Positions 1 to 7,600 are shown, counted from the first letter of the stretch. The stretch is 64,000 nt of DNA from JANXMY01 sp965246745 (GCA_965246745.1 OZ251980.1:434001-498000), one strand, 5' to 3'. Notes: a model not told the origin generated them from the sequence alone. Program-made: numbers and translations.

Positions 1-1
1 G

Positions 2-640
2 CGCTATAACGCGTTCGCCCGCTTTATCGGCAATCTCTCCCAAGTCTTGCAGCCGTTTGTCTGGCTCGAAGGCGAAAGCGCGTCATCGTACACGTTCGAC
101 TCGCCGGTGTCCGACTCGGAAGCGTCCGGCGGCTCGTTTTTGTCGCTTGACACCGACCGCCCCCCGCCCGTTTCCACCGGCGACGGCGGCGCAGGCTACG
201 AGGCCGTTTACCGGTTCTCGGTCGGCGCAGCCGGCGCTTACGACTTGTGGGCCGCCACCAGCCCGCTGCCGGGGTCGTCGCCGTTCACCTACACGCTCGA
301 TGACGGCGGGGCGAACACGGTCTTTGACGCCCGCCCCGAAGGCGGGATTTACGCCGGCAAGTTTGTGTGGAGCCAGCTCGGCACCGTTTCGCTGCCGCGC
401 GGCCGCCACACGCTGACCCTCAGCATCACCGGCCCGCGCCGCCGCGACAATCGCTACGCCCTGTCGGTAGACGCCCTCTGCCTCAGCCGCGTCCCGTTCC
501 ACCCCAGCGGCACCGAAATCCCGTCCATCGAGCTGCTTCCCCCGCCGGTCCCCCGCGACAAAAACGGCAAGCCGGTCCCAAAGAAGCGGGGCGGCGACAG
601 CAATGCCGCGTCGGGATTGGCGACGCCGGAGCCGGAGTAG
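2..640 (+). CDS. C-terminal part of a secreted carbohydrate-binding-like protein (partial)
   Basis: The reading frame is open from the left window edge to a TAG at 638-640, so the N-terminus lies outside. The visible 212 residues contain one beta-sandwich-like segment that begins FVWLEGESAS and continues through YRFSVGAAGAYDLWAA and FTYTLDDGG. This Glu-Ala/Ser opening followed by a YxxxxxxxAGxYxLW core resembles CBM6/CBM35-type carbohydrate-binding modules found at the ends of glycoside hydrolases. The tail (about residues 165-212) is Pro- and Lys-rich and probably disordered. No catalytic residues are visible. Family assignment is inference from the fold-like pattern; it could equally be another extracellular beta-sandwich. 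Confidence 0.6.
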   Translation, partial: RYNAFARFIGNLSQVLQPFVWLEGESASSYTFDSPVSDSEASGGSFLSLDTDRPPPVSTGDGGAGYEAVYRFSVGAAGAYDLWAATSPLPGSSPFTYTLDDGGANTVFDARPEGGIYAGKFVWSQLGTVSLPRGRHTLTLSITGPRRRDNRYALSVDALCLSRVPFHPSGTEIPSIELLPPPVPRDKNGKPVPKKRGGDSNAASGLATPEPE

Positions 641-673
641 GAAGGGCAACTCCTGAGAACCATCCCATAAACG

Positions 674-805
674 GCACGGCTGCACGGCCTTCGGCCAGGA
701 AACACCCGCTTCGCGGGGTTCCGAAAGATTTGTCCGAGTCCCGCGCCCTCCGGGTCTGCCAGTGCGGAGGCGGCACTTCCTGGCGTCCGCGCCGTGTAGC
801 CGTGC
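674..805. repeat. 132-bp segment bounded by 15-bp inverted repeats
   Basis: GCACGGCTGCACGGC at 674-688 is matched by its reverse complement, with one mismatch, at 791-805. The interior holds further short GC-rich hairpins and no reading frame worth calling. It lies between the CBM-like gene and the small gene at 865 and looks like a small non-autonomous element or transcription-end structure. No target-site duplication was identified. Confidence 0.5.
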
Positions 806-864
806 GTTTTAACGCATGGTATAGTGCGGCAGCTATGCGACAACGCCCATGTGGAGGTGCTGTT

Positions 865-1056
865 ATGATTTCTTCAATGGAAGACTACCGAAAGACAAAA
901 GAATACTCGGACCGGCTTCAGCAGATTTTGCTGGGCCTTCGCGCGGCCCACTCCCCGCAGGAATACGAAAGCCTGAGCCGCGCTTTCCTGAAAGAGCTGA
1001 CAAAAGCGCAGCGCGAAATCGCCGTCTTTCTGGCTATTCCGCAGCAGGCACCATAG
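865..1056 (+). CDS. Small hypothetical protein, 63 aa
   Basis: The start is the ATG at 865, chosen because a strong ribosome-binding site (GGAGGT, 853-858) precedes it by six bases. The product is a charged helical polypeptide (opens MISSMEDYRKTKEYSDRL, ends FLAIPQQAP) with no signal peptide or membrane segment. Composition is more AT-rich than neighbours, as in the next gene. The start region GGAGGTGCTGTTATG is nearly the same as that of the small membrane protein gene at 14930 (GGAGGTGCTGCCATG). I do not recognise the family; heptad-like spacing suggests a short coiled coil. The clear ribosome-binding site is the main support. Confidence 0.6.
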   Translation: MISSMEDYRKTKEYSDRLQQILLGLRAAHSPQEYESLSRAFLKELTKAQREIAVFLAIPQQAP

Positions 1057-1090
1057 TCGTTGATTGCACAATCGGAAGGCCAGCATTACC

Positions 1091-1600
1091 ATGTACAGCG
1101 TGGATGGAAAAGACAAAGTCATATTGCTGGACGAGATGCCACGAATGGATGTGGGTGCATCTTCTCCCGTCGTGTTTTCAGACGGACTGACAACCATCGT
1201 CAGCTACTACCTCCTAACATTGCCCAGGGTTCTTTCGGAAGATCGAGCATTCGTCAAGTTTTCGCTATGCCTTGCCCATTCGTTTGGTCTGCCTAATGAT
1301 GAGGCTTTTGACGGGCATCCACTCGCCGCCCGTGGGTTAGAGCCATTTGGAGCATACCGCATTGAGAACTCTTCCTGGCTGCGCCAGCTTGAGCGGATGA
1401 ATGAAGTTCACCCAAATCACACGCCGGACTTATTCCGTCGGCATACGCATTATATATTGGCGTTCAAAGACTGGACGTTTGAGTGCATTGCCCGGTCGTA
1501 TACGGTATCGGTCGTGCCGGGGCCACTCCCGTCGCTATCAGCAGAGTTCGAGAGGCTCTGGCATGAGCCGAAAGTGCAGAAGGCCGACGCCCCACGATAA
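1091..1600 (+). CDS. Hypothetical protein, 169 aa
   Basis: Start placed at ATG 1091, preceded by GGAAGG (1074-1079); a TTG at 1064 in the same frame is less likely. The protein opens MYSVDGKDKVILLDEMPRMD, has a central aromatic/aliphatic portion (SYYLLTLPRVLS, FSLCLAHSFGLPND) and ends in a section containing HYILAFKDWTFECIA. It has no signal peptide and no clear catalytic motif. Base composition is visibly lower in GC than the chromosome around it, and with the 63-aa gene upstream it forms a two-gene AT-richer island, suggesting transfer. It is cytosolic by appearance and I do not recognise the family. Confidence 0.65.
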   Translation: MYSVDGKDKVILLDEMPRMDVGASSPVVFSDGLTTIVSYYLLTLPRVLSEDRAFVKFSLCLAHSFGLPNDEAFDGHPLAARGLEPFGAYRIENSSWLRQLERMNEVHPNHTPDLFRRHTHYILAFKDWTFECIARSYTVSVVPGPLPSLSAEFERLWHEPKVQKADAPR

Positions 1601-1613
1601 TCTGTACCTGTCT

Positions 1614-2945
1614 CTACCGCCGCTCCAATACCATTCGCATCCCGAACTTGGGGCGCAGGGTGATGATCGGCTGGGTGGCGACCACTTGGCCCGGCGCGAG
1701 GCGCATTTTCCACTGCTGACCGAGGGCGGCGAGCAGCAGCATTTCTTCCATCCACGCGAACTGCTCGCCGATGCAGACGCGCGGGCCACCGCCGAAGGGG
1801 AAATAGGCGAATTTCGGACGCGCGGCTTCGGCTTCGGGGGTCCAGCGCTCGGGGTCGAAGCGATTTGGGTCGTCCCAAAAGCGCGGGTCGTAGTGCATCA
1901 CGGCCTGCGACATCAGCACAATGTCGCCGCGCTTTAAGAGATGGTTTTCGAGAGTGTAGTCGGACAAAACCCGGCGGCCGACGACCCATGCCGGGGAGTA
2001 CAGCCGGAGCGACTCGGCCAGCACTTTGCGGGTGAACGACAGGCTGGGAAGGTCATCCAGCGTCGGAGTCCGCCCCCCCAGCACGGCGTCAATCTCGGCA
2101 TGAAACTTCGCTTCGGCGTCGGGGTTCTGAGACAGCAAATACCAGGTCCAGGCCAGCGCGTTCGCGGTGGTTTCATGCCCGGCCAGAAAGATTGTCAGGG
2201 CTTCGTCGCGCACCTGCACATCGGTCATAGGGGCGTCATCGTCTTCCTCGTCGCGGGCCATCAGCAGCATGGACAGCAAATCGCCTCGGTCCACGCCGGT
2301 CGCTCGGTGCTCGTCAATCAATCGGTAAATGGTCACGTCAAGCCTAGCACGGGCGCGGGCGAAGCGCCGGACACTCGGGATCGGCAGCTTTTCAAGTAAG
2401 TCCGCCATCGGCAGCATCAGCGTGTGAAACAGCGCGAACACTTCGGTCAGCGCGTCGCCGATCTCCCCCGCTTCCCCTTCCACTTCGGCGTTGAACAAGG
2501 TTTTGCCGACAATCGCCAGCGCCAGGTGCAGCATCTCCTCGGCGATGTCCCGCGTTTCGCCGTCCGCCCATGTCCCGCTGGTTTTGGCCGCATAGGCCGT
2601 CATCTGCTCGGCATACGCCGCGATGCGCTGGCGGTGGAACGCCGGCTGGATCAAGCGGCGCTGTCGCAGGTGGTACGGGTCCTCGCTGGTCAAAAGCCCG
2701 TCGCCGAGCAGTTTTTTGGCCCGCTCCAGGCCCCGGCCTTTTTTGAATTGCTTTTGGCGGGTGACAAAGATGTCTTTGATTAGATCAGGGTGGTTAATCA
2801 AAAACAAAGGCTGGCGGGTGAGCGGCAGGCGGACAATATCGCCGTGCGTCGCGGCGGCGCGGAGGTAGGCGATGGGGTCGCGCCGGAACGCAAACAGCGC
2901 CTGGCCGAGAAACTTTTGAGGCATAAGCGGAACGTGCTGAGTCAT
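1614..2945 (-). CDS. Cytochrome P450, 443 aa
   Basis: Heme-thiolate monooxygenase, soluble bacterial type. Hallmarks in order: the I-helix oxygen-binding motif AGHETT (about residues 252-257), the K-helix ESLR (near 310), and the heme-ligand loop FPFGGGPRVCIG with axial Cys at about 391. Length (443) fits the family. The start is the ATG at 2945 because a TACAAT -10 box lies exactly six bases upstream, implying a leaderless transcript; an upstream extension in the same frame would read through the promoter. It is divergent from a transglutaminase-like gene and the two share an inverted-repeat upstream region. No ferredoxin or reductase partner is nearby, so substrate and electron donor cannot be predicted. 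The heme loop and CYP102-like spacing suggest fatty acid or terpenoid oxidation, as a guess only. Confidence 0.95.
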   Translation of the reverse strand: MTQHVPLMPQKFLGQALFAFRRDPIAYLRAAATHGDIVRLPLTRQPLFLINHPDLIKDIFVTRQKQFKKGRGLERAKKLLGDGLLTSEDPYHLRQRRLIQPAFHRQRIAAYAEQMTAYAAKTSGTWADGETRDIAEEMLHLALAIVGKTLFNAEVEGEAGEIGDALTEVFALFHTLMLPMADLLEKLPIPSVRRFARARARLDVTIYRLIDEHRATGVDRGDLLSMLLMARDEEDDDAPMTDVQVRDEALTIFLAGHETTANALAWTWYLLSQNPDAEAKFHAEIDAVLGGRTPTLDDLPSLSFTRKVLAESLRLYSPAWVVGRRVLSDYTLENHLLKRGDIVLMSQAVMHYDPRFWDDPNRFDPERWTPEAEAARPKFAYFPFGGGPRVCIGEQFAWMEEMLLLAALGQQWKMRLAPGQVVATQPIITLRPKFGMRMVLERR

Positions 2946-2951
2946 GCCGTG

Positions 2952-2957
2952 ATTGTA
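2952..2957 (-). promoter_or_regulatory. -10 box (TACAAT) of a probable leaderless promoter for the P450 gene
   Basis: TACAAT on the minus strand ends six bases before the ATG at 2945, leaving no room for a 5' UTR. The -35 match is poor. Confidence 0.55.
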
Positions 2958-2962
2958 CCCGA

Positions 2963-3042
2963 GGGGTGTATGCCAAGACCAAAACGCTGACCCTGAAGCG
3001 TTTATCTCGGGGGCATTCGGGTACACTCTTGGTATACACCCT
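2963..3042. promoter_or_regulatory. Inverted repeat in the shared P450/transglutaminase upstream region
   Basis: GGGGTGTATGCCAAGA (2963-2978) and the reverse complement of 3027-3042 (AGGGTGTATACCAAGA) agree at 14 of 16 positions, with about 48 bp between the arms. The repeat lies in the 143-bp gap between two divergent starts (2945 and 3089). It may be a pair of operator half-sites for a common regulator or mirrored promoter elements; the left arm overlaps the region upstream of the P450 -10 box. Confidence 0.45.
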
Positions 3043-3088
3043 CCGGGCGGCGCTGCCCTCGACCCCTCATGCTACTGACAGGAGCGCT

Positions 3089-3898
3089 ATGATTCTTCGC
3101 CTCGGCTATGACATTGTCTTTGACTTCGCGGCTTCGACCCCGATGGTGCTGCTGCTGAACACGCACCCGGACGAAGCCCACCGGCTCTTGAAGCCGGACT
3201 TTCCCCTGACCGAGCCGTTTACGCCGATGACCGAATTTGTTGACCCGTTCGGCAATCGGTGCCACCGGCTTCTTGCGCCGAAAGGCCGGCTGCGGCTGTT
3301 TAACGACACGCAGGCCAGCGACTCCGGCCTGCCGGACGTGATGGTGCCCGACGCTCCCCAGCACCCGATTGAAGAATTGCCTGACGACTGCCTGCAATTT
3401 CTGCTCGGCAGCCGCTACTGCGAGGTCGCCGAACTGCTTCCGATTGCGTGGGACTTGTTCGGCAGCACCCCGCCGAGCGCCCGGCGGGTGCAAGCCGTCT
3501 GCGACTGGGTGTTTTCAAATATAGAATTCGGCTACAAATACGCCCGGCCCACGAAAACCGCCCTGGACGTGTTTCACGAGCGGCGCGGGGTCTGCCGGGA
3601 CTTCACGCACCTCGCCGTGACGCTGTGCCGGTGCTTGAACATCCCGGCCCGCTACTGCAACGGCTACCTGGGCGACATCGGGGTCCCGCCGGACCCGAAC
3701 CCGATGGACTTTAATGCCTGGATGGAAGTGTATCTCGGCGGCAAGTGGCGCATGTACGACCCGCGCCACAACACGCCGCGCATCGGGCGGGTGGTGCTGG
3801 CGCGGGGCCGCGACGCCGTGGATGTGGCCATGACCACGGCGTTCGGCGCGAATACATTGGTGAAGTTTACGGTGATTACCGAGGAAGCGAAGAATTAA
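3089..3898 (+). CDS. Transglutaminase-like (papain-fold) family protein, 269 aa
   Basis: Start ATG 3089, five bases after AGGAG. The layout is that of bacterial transglutaminase-like proteins: an N-terminal beta domain (LRLGYDIVFDFAASTPMVLL, residues 3-22), then the core with the nucleophile region RGVCRDFTHLAV (Cys169) and the segment MDFNAWMEVYLGGKW followed by YDPRHN (Asp224). In active members the triad is Cys-His-Asp with His in an HAW motif. Here the position reads Asn209 (FNAW), so the enzyme may be inactive or use another residue. No signal peptide. It is divergent from the P450 gene. Such proteins usually act as proteases or peptide cross-linkers, but the role here is unknown. Confidence 0.88.
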   Translation: MILRLGYDIVFDFAASTPMVLLLNTHPDEAHRLLKPDFPLTEPFTPMTEFVDPFGNRCHRLLAPKGRLRLFNDTQASDSGLPDVMVPDAPQHPIEELPDDCLQFLLGSRYCEVAELLPIAWDLFGSTPPSARRVQAVCDWVFSNIEFGYKYARPTKTALDVFHERRGVCRDFTHLAVTLCRCLNIPARYCNGYLGDIGVPPDPNPMDFNAWMEVYLGGKWRMYDPRHNTPRIGRVVLARGRDAVDVAMTTAFGANTLVKFTVITEEAKN

Positions 3899-3911
3899 CG
3901 GAAGCGAAGAA

Positions 3912-4724
3912 TTAACGCGCCCACGGCGGCTGGGCGAGAACCTCGTCAATGCCGGGGTAGCGCGGGGTGCCGTCGGGGTTCTTGTCGCCGGTTTTGCCGA
4001 CATACACGGTGATCTTTTGGGTCTGGTTGTCCCGCAGCAGCATGGTCGGGGTTTCCTGAACGCCGAGCGAGTCGGCCAGCGCCGTGGCGGCTTTCATCTG
4101 CGGCAGGCCCGCGCCGGCATCGAACGCGGCTTTGAATTTCGCTTTATCTAAGCCGACAGTCTCGGCGTAGGTGCTGTAAAAGCCGGACTCAAGATTGTCC
4201 TGGTGGGTATACAGCAGGTCGTACATCGGCCAGAACTTGCCCTGCGCCGCCGCGATCTCCGATGCCTGCCCGGCAGGGACCGCCCACGGGTGAATTTTAG
4301 CGAACGGTCGGTGCAGAAAAATCAAGTTGACCTGCGCGGGGTACTTTTGCAGCAGGGTTTCGAGGACGGGGTATACTTTGCCGCACTGCGGGCACTCAAA
4401 GTCGCCGAACTCGGCAATGGTGTAACGCGCCTGCGGGTTGCCCCGCGCCGGCGCGGCGGCCCCGGCGACAATCTGCGGCCACTTCGCTTCCAGCATCGGC
4501 ACATCGAATTTCGGCAGCGCCGCCGCCTTTGGCGGCGGGGTGCCGGGGACCGCCCCGCCGCCGTCGCCGATGCTTTTGATCCAGAAAATCAGGAGACTCA
4601 GCAGTGCGACCATGATGACCATGACCACAATCTGCCTGCCCGGCCCGCGCTTTTTGCGCGGCGGCAGCGGGTCAAGCCCGCTCGGCGGGAGGCTGCTGCT
4701 GTTCGGCGGAGTGCTGTTCACCAT
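3912..4724 (-). CDS. Membrane-anchored DsbA-family thiol:disulfide oxidoreductase, 270 aa
   Basis: A short cytosolic Pro/Lys/Arg-rich head is followed by one transmembrane helix (about residues 33-50) and an extracytoplasmic thioredoxin fold of the DsbA/DsbG type. The active site CPQC is at residues 111-114 in FGDFECPQCGKVYPVL, and the cis-Pro loop is recognisable as VQETPTMLL. The helical insertion between them is typical of this family. The gene starts inside the 3' end of the upstream VKOR gene (53-bp overlap, different frame), so the two are co-transcribed. Together they form an oxidative folding pair: VKOR re-oxidises the DsbA-like Cys pair and passes electrons to quinone. Confidence in family and role is high. 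Confidence 0.93.
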   Translation of the reverse strand: MVNSTPPNSSSLPPSGLDPLPPRKKRGPGRQIVVMVIMVALLSLLIFWIKSIGDGGGAVPGTPPPKAAALPKFDVPMLEAKWPQIVAGAAAPARGNPQARYTIAEFGDFECPQCGKVYPVLETLLQKYPAQVNLIFLHRPFAKIHPWAVPAGQASEIAAAQGKFWPMYDLLYTHQDNLESGFYSTYAETVGLDKAKFKAAFDAGAGLPQMKAATALADSLGVQETPTMLLRDNQTQKITVYVGKTGDKNPDGTPRYPGIDEVLAQPPWAR

Positions 4725-5199
4725 AAAATTCCTGTGTTCCGTGACCGGCGCGGCGCTCCCAAAGCGCCGTCAAAAAAAGCAGCGTCATGATGATTGCCGA
4801 CGCCCGGCACCAAAGACATGTCGCATGGATTTTGTCGTAGGCGATCCACTGCAAAAACCACGAATAACCGCAGCCAGCCGCACTTATCCCCAAAATCAGC
4901 GTGTGCAGCGTTTTGCCCAGACGCGGCGTGTCCGTTCCCAATCGCAGCATCGCCAGCGACAGCAGCAAAACATAGCCCAGCAGCCCGAGCAGCGCGACCG
5001 GCACCTGGTGAAAGAAAACCAAGTCCACATGCGACCAGGCGCTTGCCGCGACAAGGGCGCAGCCGCCGTCGGACGTGCACGGCAGGTCTTGATGCGCCCG
5101 GTCGAACTGCCAAATTGTGCCCGCGACGCCTGCCCCGGCAAATGCCAGAAACGCTTCGGCGGAAACAAACATGGTATGCCGGCGCTCGGTGGGTGTCAT
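4672..5199 (-). CDS. Vitamin K epoxide reductase (VKOR) family membrane protein, 175 aa
   Basis: Four-helix membrane thiol oxidase. The quinone-side active site is CLWC (Cys128, Cys131) and the loop pair is Cys41 and Cys47 (PCTSDGGCA), the cysteine layout of bacterial VKOR homologues. The start is the ATG at 5199, supported by a TATAAT box six bases upstream and a TTGCGT -35 box at 17-bp spacing, i.e. a leaderless promoter. The C-terminal tail after the last helix (about 35 residues) is hydrophilic and its coding sequence overlaps the start of the DsbA-like gene. Bacterial VKOR replaces DsbB as the re-oxidant of periplasmic DsbA, which fits the neighbour. Confidence 0.93.
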   Translation of the reverse strand: MTPTERRHTMFVSAEAFLAFAGAGVAGTIWQFDRAHQDLPCTSDGGCALVAASAWSHVDLVFFHQVPVALLGLLGYVLLLSLAMLRLGTDTPRLGKTLHTLILGISAAGCGYSWFLQWIAYDKIHATCLWCRASAIIMTLLFLTALWERRAGHGTQEFYGEQHSAEQQQPPAERA

Positions 5200-5205
5200 G
5201 CCCTT

Positions 5206-5234
5206 ATTATAACCCGGCGGACGCTGAAACGCAA
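5206..5234 (-). promoter_or_regulatory. Leaderless promoter of the VKOR gene
   Basis: On the minus strand TTGCGT (5234-5229), 17 bases, TATAAT (5211-5206), then six bases to the ATG at 5199. Initiation about seven bases after the -10 box would fall on the start codon. Confidence 0.65.
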
Positions 5235-5270
5235 GCGGCACGCAAAGATAGCCGGGGCTGAGATTGGAAA

Positions 5271-5783
5271 TTACCGGGCCGGCCGAGCGGGCGCATCGGA
5301 GTCCCGCAGCGCGGACAGCGCCGTCAGCAGCAGCAAAAGCGGGAACTGCCCCAGGGTCGAGACCTGCTCGTATGCATGGTGCAGGCGGTCAAACGCCGCC
5401 CAGTCGCCCCGCGCCTGCGCGGCGTCCATCGCCGGGGCGAGGCCGAACATCAGCGCCAGCGCGGAAAACAGCAGCAGCAGCGCCGCGCCCAGGCTTGCCG
5501 CCGTCCAGCGGCGGCGGGACACCGGGCGCAGCGCGAGAGACGACCCCAGCAGAACAGCGGCGCAGGCCAGCGTGAGAACGCTGAACACGCGCAGGCTGCC
5601 GCCGACAATGCCGCCCGCCAGCGCATTTTGCAGCGAAAGATTGCCCGCCAAAGCCGGAGCCGTGCGGGTCACATGGAACGCCGCCGGCGCGACCAGCGCC
5701 CCAATCGCCAGCAGGCCGCCGAGCCACACAGCCAGCGCCAGCGTGTGCAGCGCACGCGCGACAACAAAGCGAAAAAGCGGCAT
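5271..5783 (-). CDS. DUF4149 family integral membrane protein, 170 aa
   Basis: Four predicted transmembrane helices in the arrangement of DUF4149/TMEM205-like proteins: LHTLALAVWLGGLLAIGALV (residues 12-31), VFSVLTLACAAVLLGS, a third helix in the middle, and FPLLLLLTALSAL near the C-terminus. The small conserved signature VWLGG in helix 1 is present. Function of the family is not established. It lies five bases downstream of hisS on the same strand and is probably co-transcribed with it. The Ala-rich composition matches the chromosome and nothing is odd about it. Confidence 0.8.
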   Translation of the reverse strand: MPLFRFVVARALHTLALAVWLGGLLAIGALVAPAAFHVTRTAPALAGNLSLQNALAGGIVGGSLRVFSVLTLACAAVLLGSSLALRPVSRRRWTAASLGAALLLLFSALALMFGLAPAMDAAQARGDWAAFDRLHHAYEQVSTLGQFPLLLLLTALSALRDSDAPARPAR

Positions 5784-5788
5784 AGGAG

Positions 5789-7111
5789 TTACCCCGACGG
5801 CAGCAGCGGCGACGGCGACGGCAGGCGGGCCACGTCGCCCGAAAGCCAGTCGGCGACTTCGGCGACGGGGACTTTGTGCTGCCAGCCGTCGTGGAGATTT
5901 TTAAGCTGCACCACCCCGAGCGCCACTTCGTCGTCACCGAGAATCACTGCATAGCGCGATTTGGCTTTGTCGGCGGCCCGCATCTGCGCTTTCATGCTCC
6001 GCGCCCCATACTCGGTTTCGGCGGCAATGCCCCGGCGGCGCAGGTCCGCCAGCAGCTTGATCCCGACCGGCTTGGCCGCGTCGCCCAAAACAACAATGGA
6101 CGCCGTCGGCCCCGGCGGCGCGGGCATCTCGACCCCGAGCGCTTGAAGCGCAATCAGCGCTCGCTCCACGCCCAGCCCAAACCCGATCCCCGGCGTCGGC
6201 GGCCCGCCGAGGGTTTCCACAAGCTGATTGTAGCGTCCCCCGCCCCCCAGCGCGTTCTGCGCCCCGAGGTCCGGCGACTGGATTTCAAACGCCGTTTTGG
6301 TGTAGTAATCAAAGCCGCGCACCAGAAACGGGTCCGGGTCGTAGGCAATGCCCGCATCGGTCAGGTAGCCCGAAACGGCGTCATGGTGCGCCCGCTCGTC
6401 TTCGGTCAGATAGGCCGGCAGGTGGGGCGCATCGGCCAAAATCTCCAGCTCGCGCGGGTTTTTGGTGTCCAGCAGTCTGAGGGGGTTGGCGTGAAAGCGC
6501 CCCTGCCCTTCCGCGCTGAACTCTCCTAAAAACGGCTCGACGTAGGCTTTCAGGGCGACCAGATACTCTGCACGGGACAGCGGCGAGCCGACAGAGTTCA
6601 GCTTCAAGGTCAAGCGCGAAATGCCGACAGCCTGAAAAAACGCCAGCGCAAGCTGAATCACTTCCGCATCGAGCGCCGGGTCGTCGGTGCCGAGCGCTTC
6701 CACCCCAAGCTGCTCATGCTGCCGGTAGCGGCCTTTCATGCCGCGCTCGTACCGAAAGTGCTGGGCGCAGTAATAGAGCTTGGTCACGCCGCCCGCCACA
6801 TGCAGCGAGTTCTCGACATACGCCCGCAGCACCGGGGCAGTGCTTTCCGGGCGCAGCGTCAGCGAGCGGTCGCTTTTGTCGGTGAACGTATACATCTCTT
6901 TCGAGACAATGTCGGTTTCCTCGCCGACCGACCGCTTGAACAGCTCGGTGTCTTCAAACGCCGGGGTGCGGATTTCGGCATAGCCGTAGACGCGGCAGAG
7001 GGCGCGGAACTGCTCTTCCAAATACAGGCAGCGTCCGCTGTCGTCCTCCCAGCCGGGAGCGCCGGGGAAAAAATCATGGGTGCCGCGCGGGCGTTGGTAT
7101 TTGAGGGCCAT
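5789..7111 (-). CDS. hisS: Histidyl-tRNA synthetase, 440 aa
   Basis: Class II aminoacyl-tRNA synthetase that charges tRNA-His in the cytosol. Visible features: N-terminal RPRGTHDF, motif 1 region GYAEIRTPAFEDTELF, the catalytic segment FRYERGMKGRYRQHEQ (motif 2), the histidine-specific loop LVRGFDYYTKTAFE, the Gly-rich GGGGRYNQLVE stretch, motif 3 (PGIGFGLGVERALIAL) and a C-terminal anticodon-binding domain from about residue 335. Length is normal. The ATG at 7111 has no Shine-Dalgarno sequence and is preceded directly by 13-bp tandem repeats. The usual Pro-Gln of motif 2 (ERPQKG) reads Gly-Met, a mild divergence. Confidence 0.97.
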   Translation of the reverse strand: MALKYQRPRGTHDFFPGAPGWEDDSGRCLYLEEQFRALCRVYGYAEIRTPAFEDTELFKRSVGEETDIVSKEMYTFTDKSDRSLTLRPESTAPVLRAYVENSLHVAGGVTKLYYCAQHFRYERGMKGRYRQHEQLGVEALGTDDPALDAEVIQLALAFFQAVGISRLTLKLNSVGSPLSRAEYLVALKAYVEPFLGEFSAEGQGRFHANPLRLLDTKNPRELEILADAPHLPAYLTEDERAHHDAVSGYLTDAGIAYDPDPFLVRGFDYYTKTAFEIQSPDLGAQNALGGGGRYNQLVETLGGPPTPGIGFGLGVERALIALQALGVEMPAPPGPTASIVVLGDAAKPVGIKLLADLRRRGIAAETEYGARSMKAQMRAADKAKSRYAVILGDDEVALGVVQLKNLHDGWQHKVPVAEVADWLSGDVARLPSPSPLLPSG

Positions 7112-7112
7112 A

Positions 7113-7160
7113 GTCGGTGGTCAATGTCGGTGGTCAATGTCGGCGGTCAATGTCGGTCAC
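7113..7160. repeat. Tandem 13-bp repeat just upstream of hisS
   Basis: GTCGGTGGTCAAT occurs at 7113-7125 and 7126-7138, GTCGGCGGTCAAT at 7139-7151, then a partial unit to 7160. It occupies the place where the hisS ribosome-binding site should be. Confidence 0.8.
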
Positions 7161-7197
7161 ATTAGGAAAAGGGCGTTTGTGTGGGAAGACATAGGTA

Positions 7198-7600
7198 CAA
7201 AGGCGTGTTGATTGTTACGAGGGCGTCGGTAGCGAGGGCGTGTTGGTGGCGACAAGGGCGTGATGTGCGAGGACATTGATTGTGTGCGAGGGCGTCGGTA
7301 ACGAGGGCGTGTGTGCGAGGGCGTGAACGCCCTCGCTGGGGGGCGCGGACGCCAAGCCGCCACCTGCGTGGCGGAAGAGTCAGATTATCCTAATCTTACT
7401 CTTGTCCTATTCCTGTCCCGCGCAGGCGGGACCTTAGCGCTTCGCTCCCCAGCGAGGGCGTTCACGCCCTCGCACACACGCCCTCGTAACCAATGCCCTC
7501 GCACACAATCAACACGCTTTCGTCAACATCACCGCGCCCTCGTACACATAAACGCCCTCGCTGTTCGTGCCCTCGCGCCCTCTGTCCGCCCCGTTTATCC
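7198..7600. repeat. Large palindromic region built of CGAGGGCGT iterons
   Basis: This fills the 480-bp gap between hisS and accA, and no gene is apparent in it. Its core is a perfect 41-bp inverted repeat (7301-7341 and 7447-7487) separated by 105 bp. Outside the perfect arms the similarity continues: ATTGATTGTGTGCGAGGGC on the left (7276-7294) is mirrored imperfectly near 7495-7515. Both arms are made of many copies of (C)GAGGGCGT or its complement. The centre contains a smaller GC-rich hairpin (CCCGCGCAGGCGGG). It could fold into a very long hairpin RNA or cruciform. It does not have the regular spacing of a CRISPR. Confidence 0.8.

Noticed and set aside
2966..3088. N-terminal extension of the transglutaminase-like protein
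   Set aside because: The extension runs through the divergent promoter region; ATG 3089 has a good ribosome-binding site and the expected domain start.
7198..7600. CRISPR array in the iteron-rich region
   Set aside because: Units are short (9-10 bp), unevenly spaced and occur as inverted copies; no spacer-repeat regularity and no cas genes.
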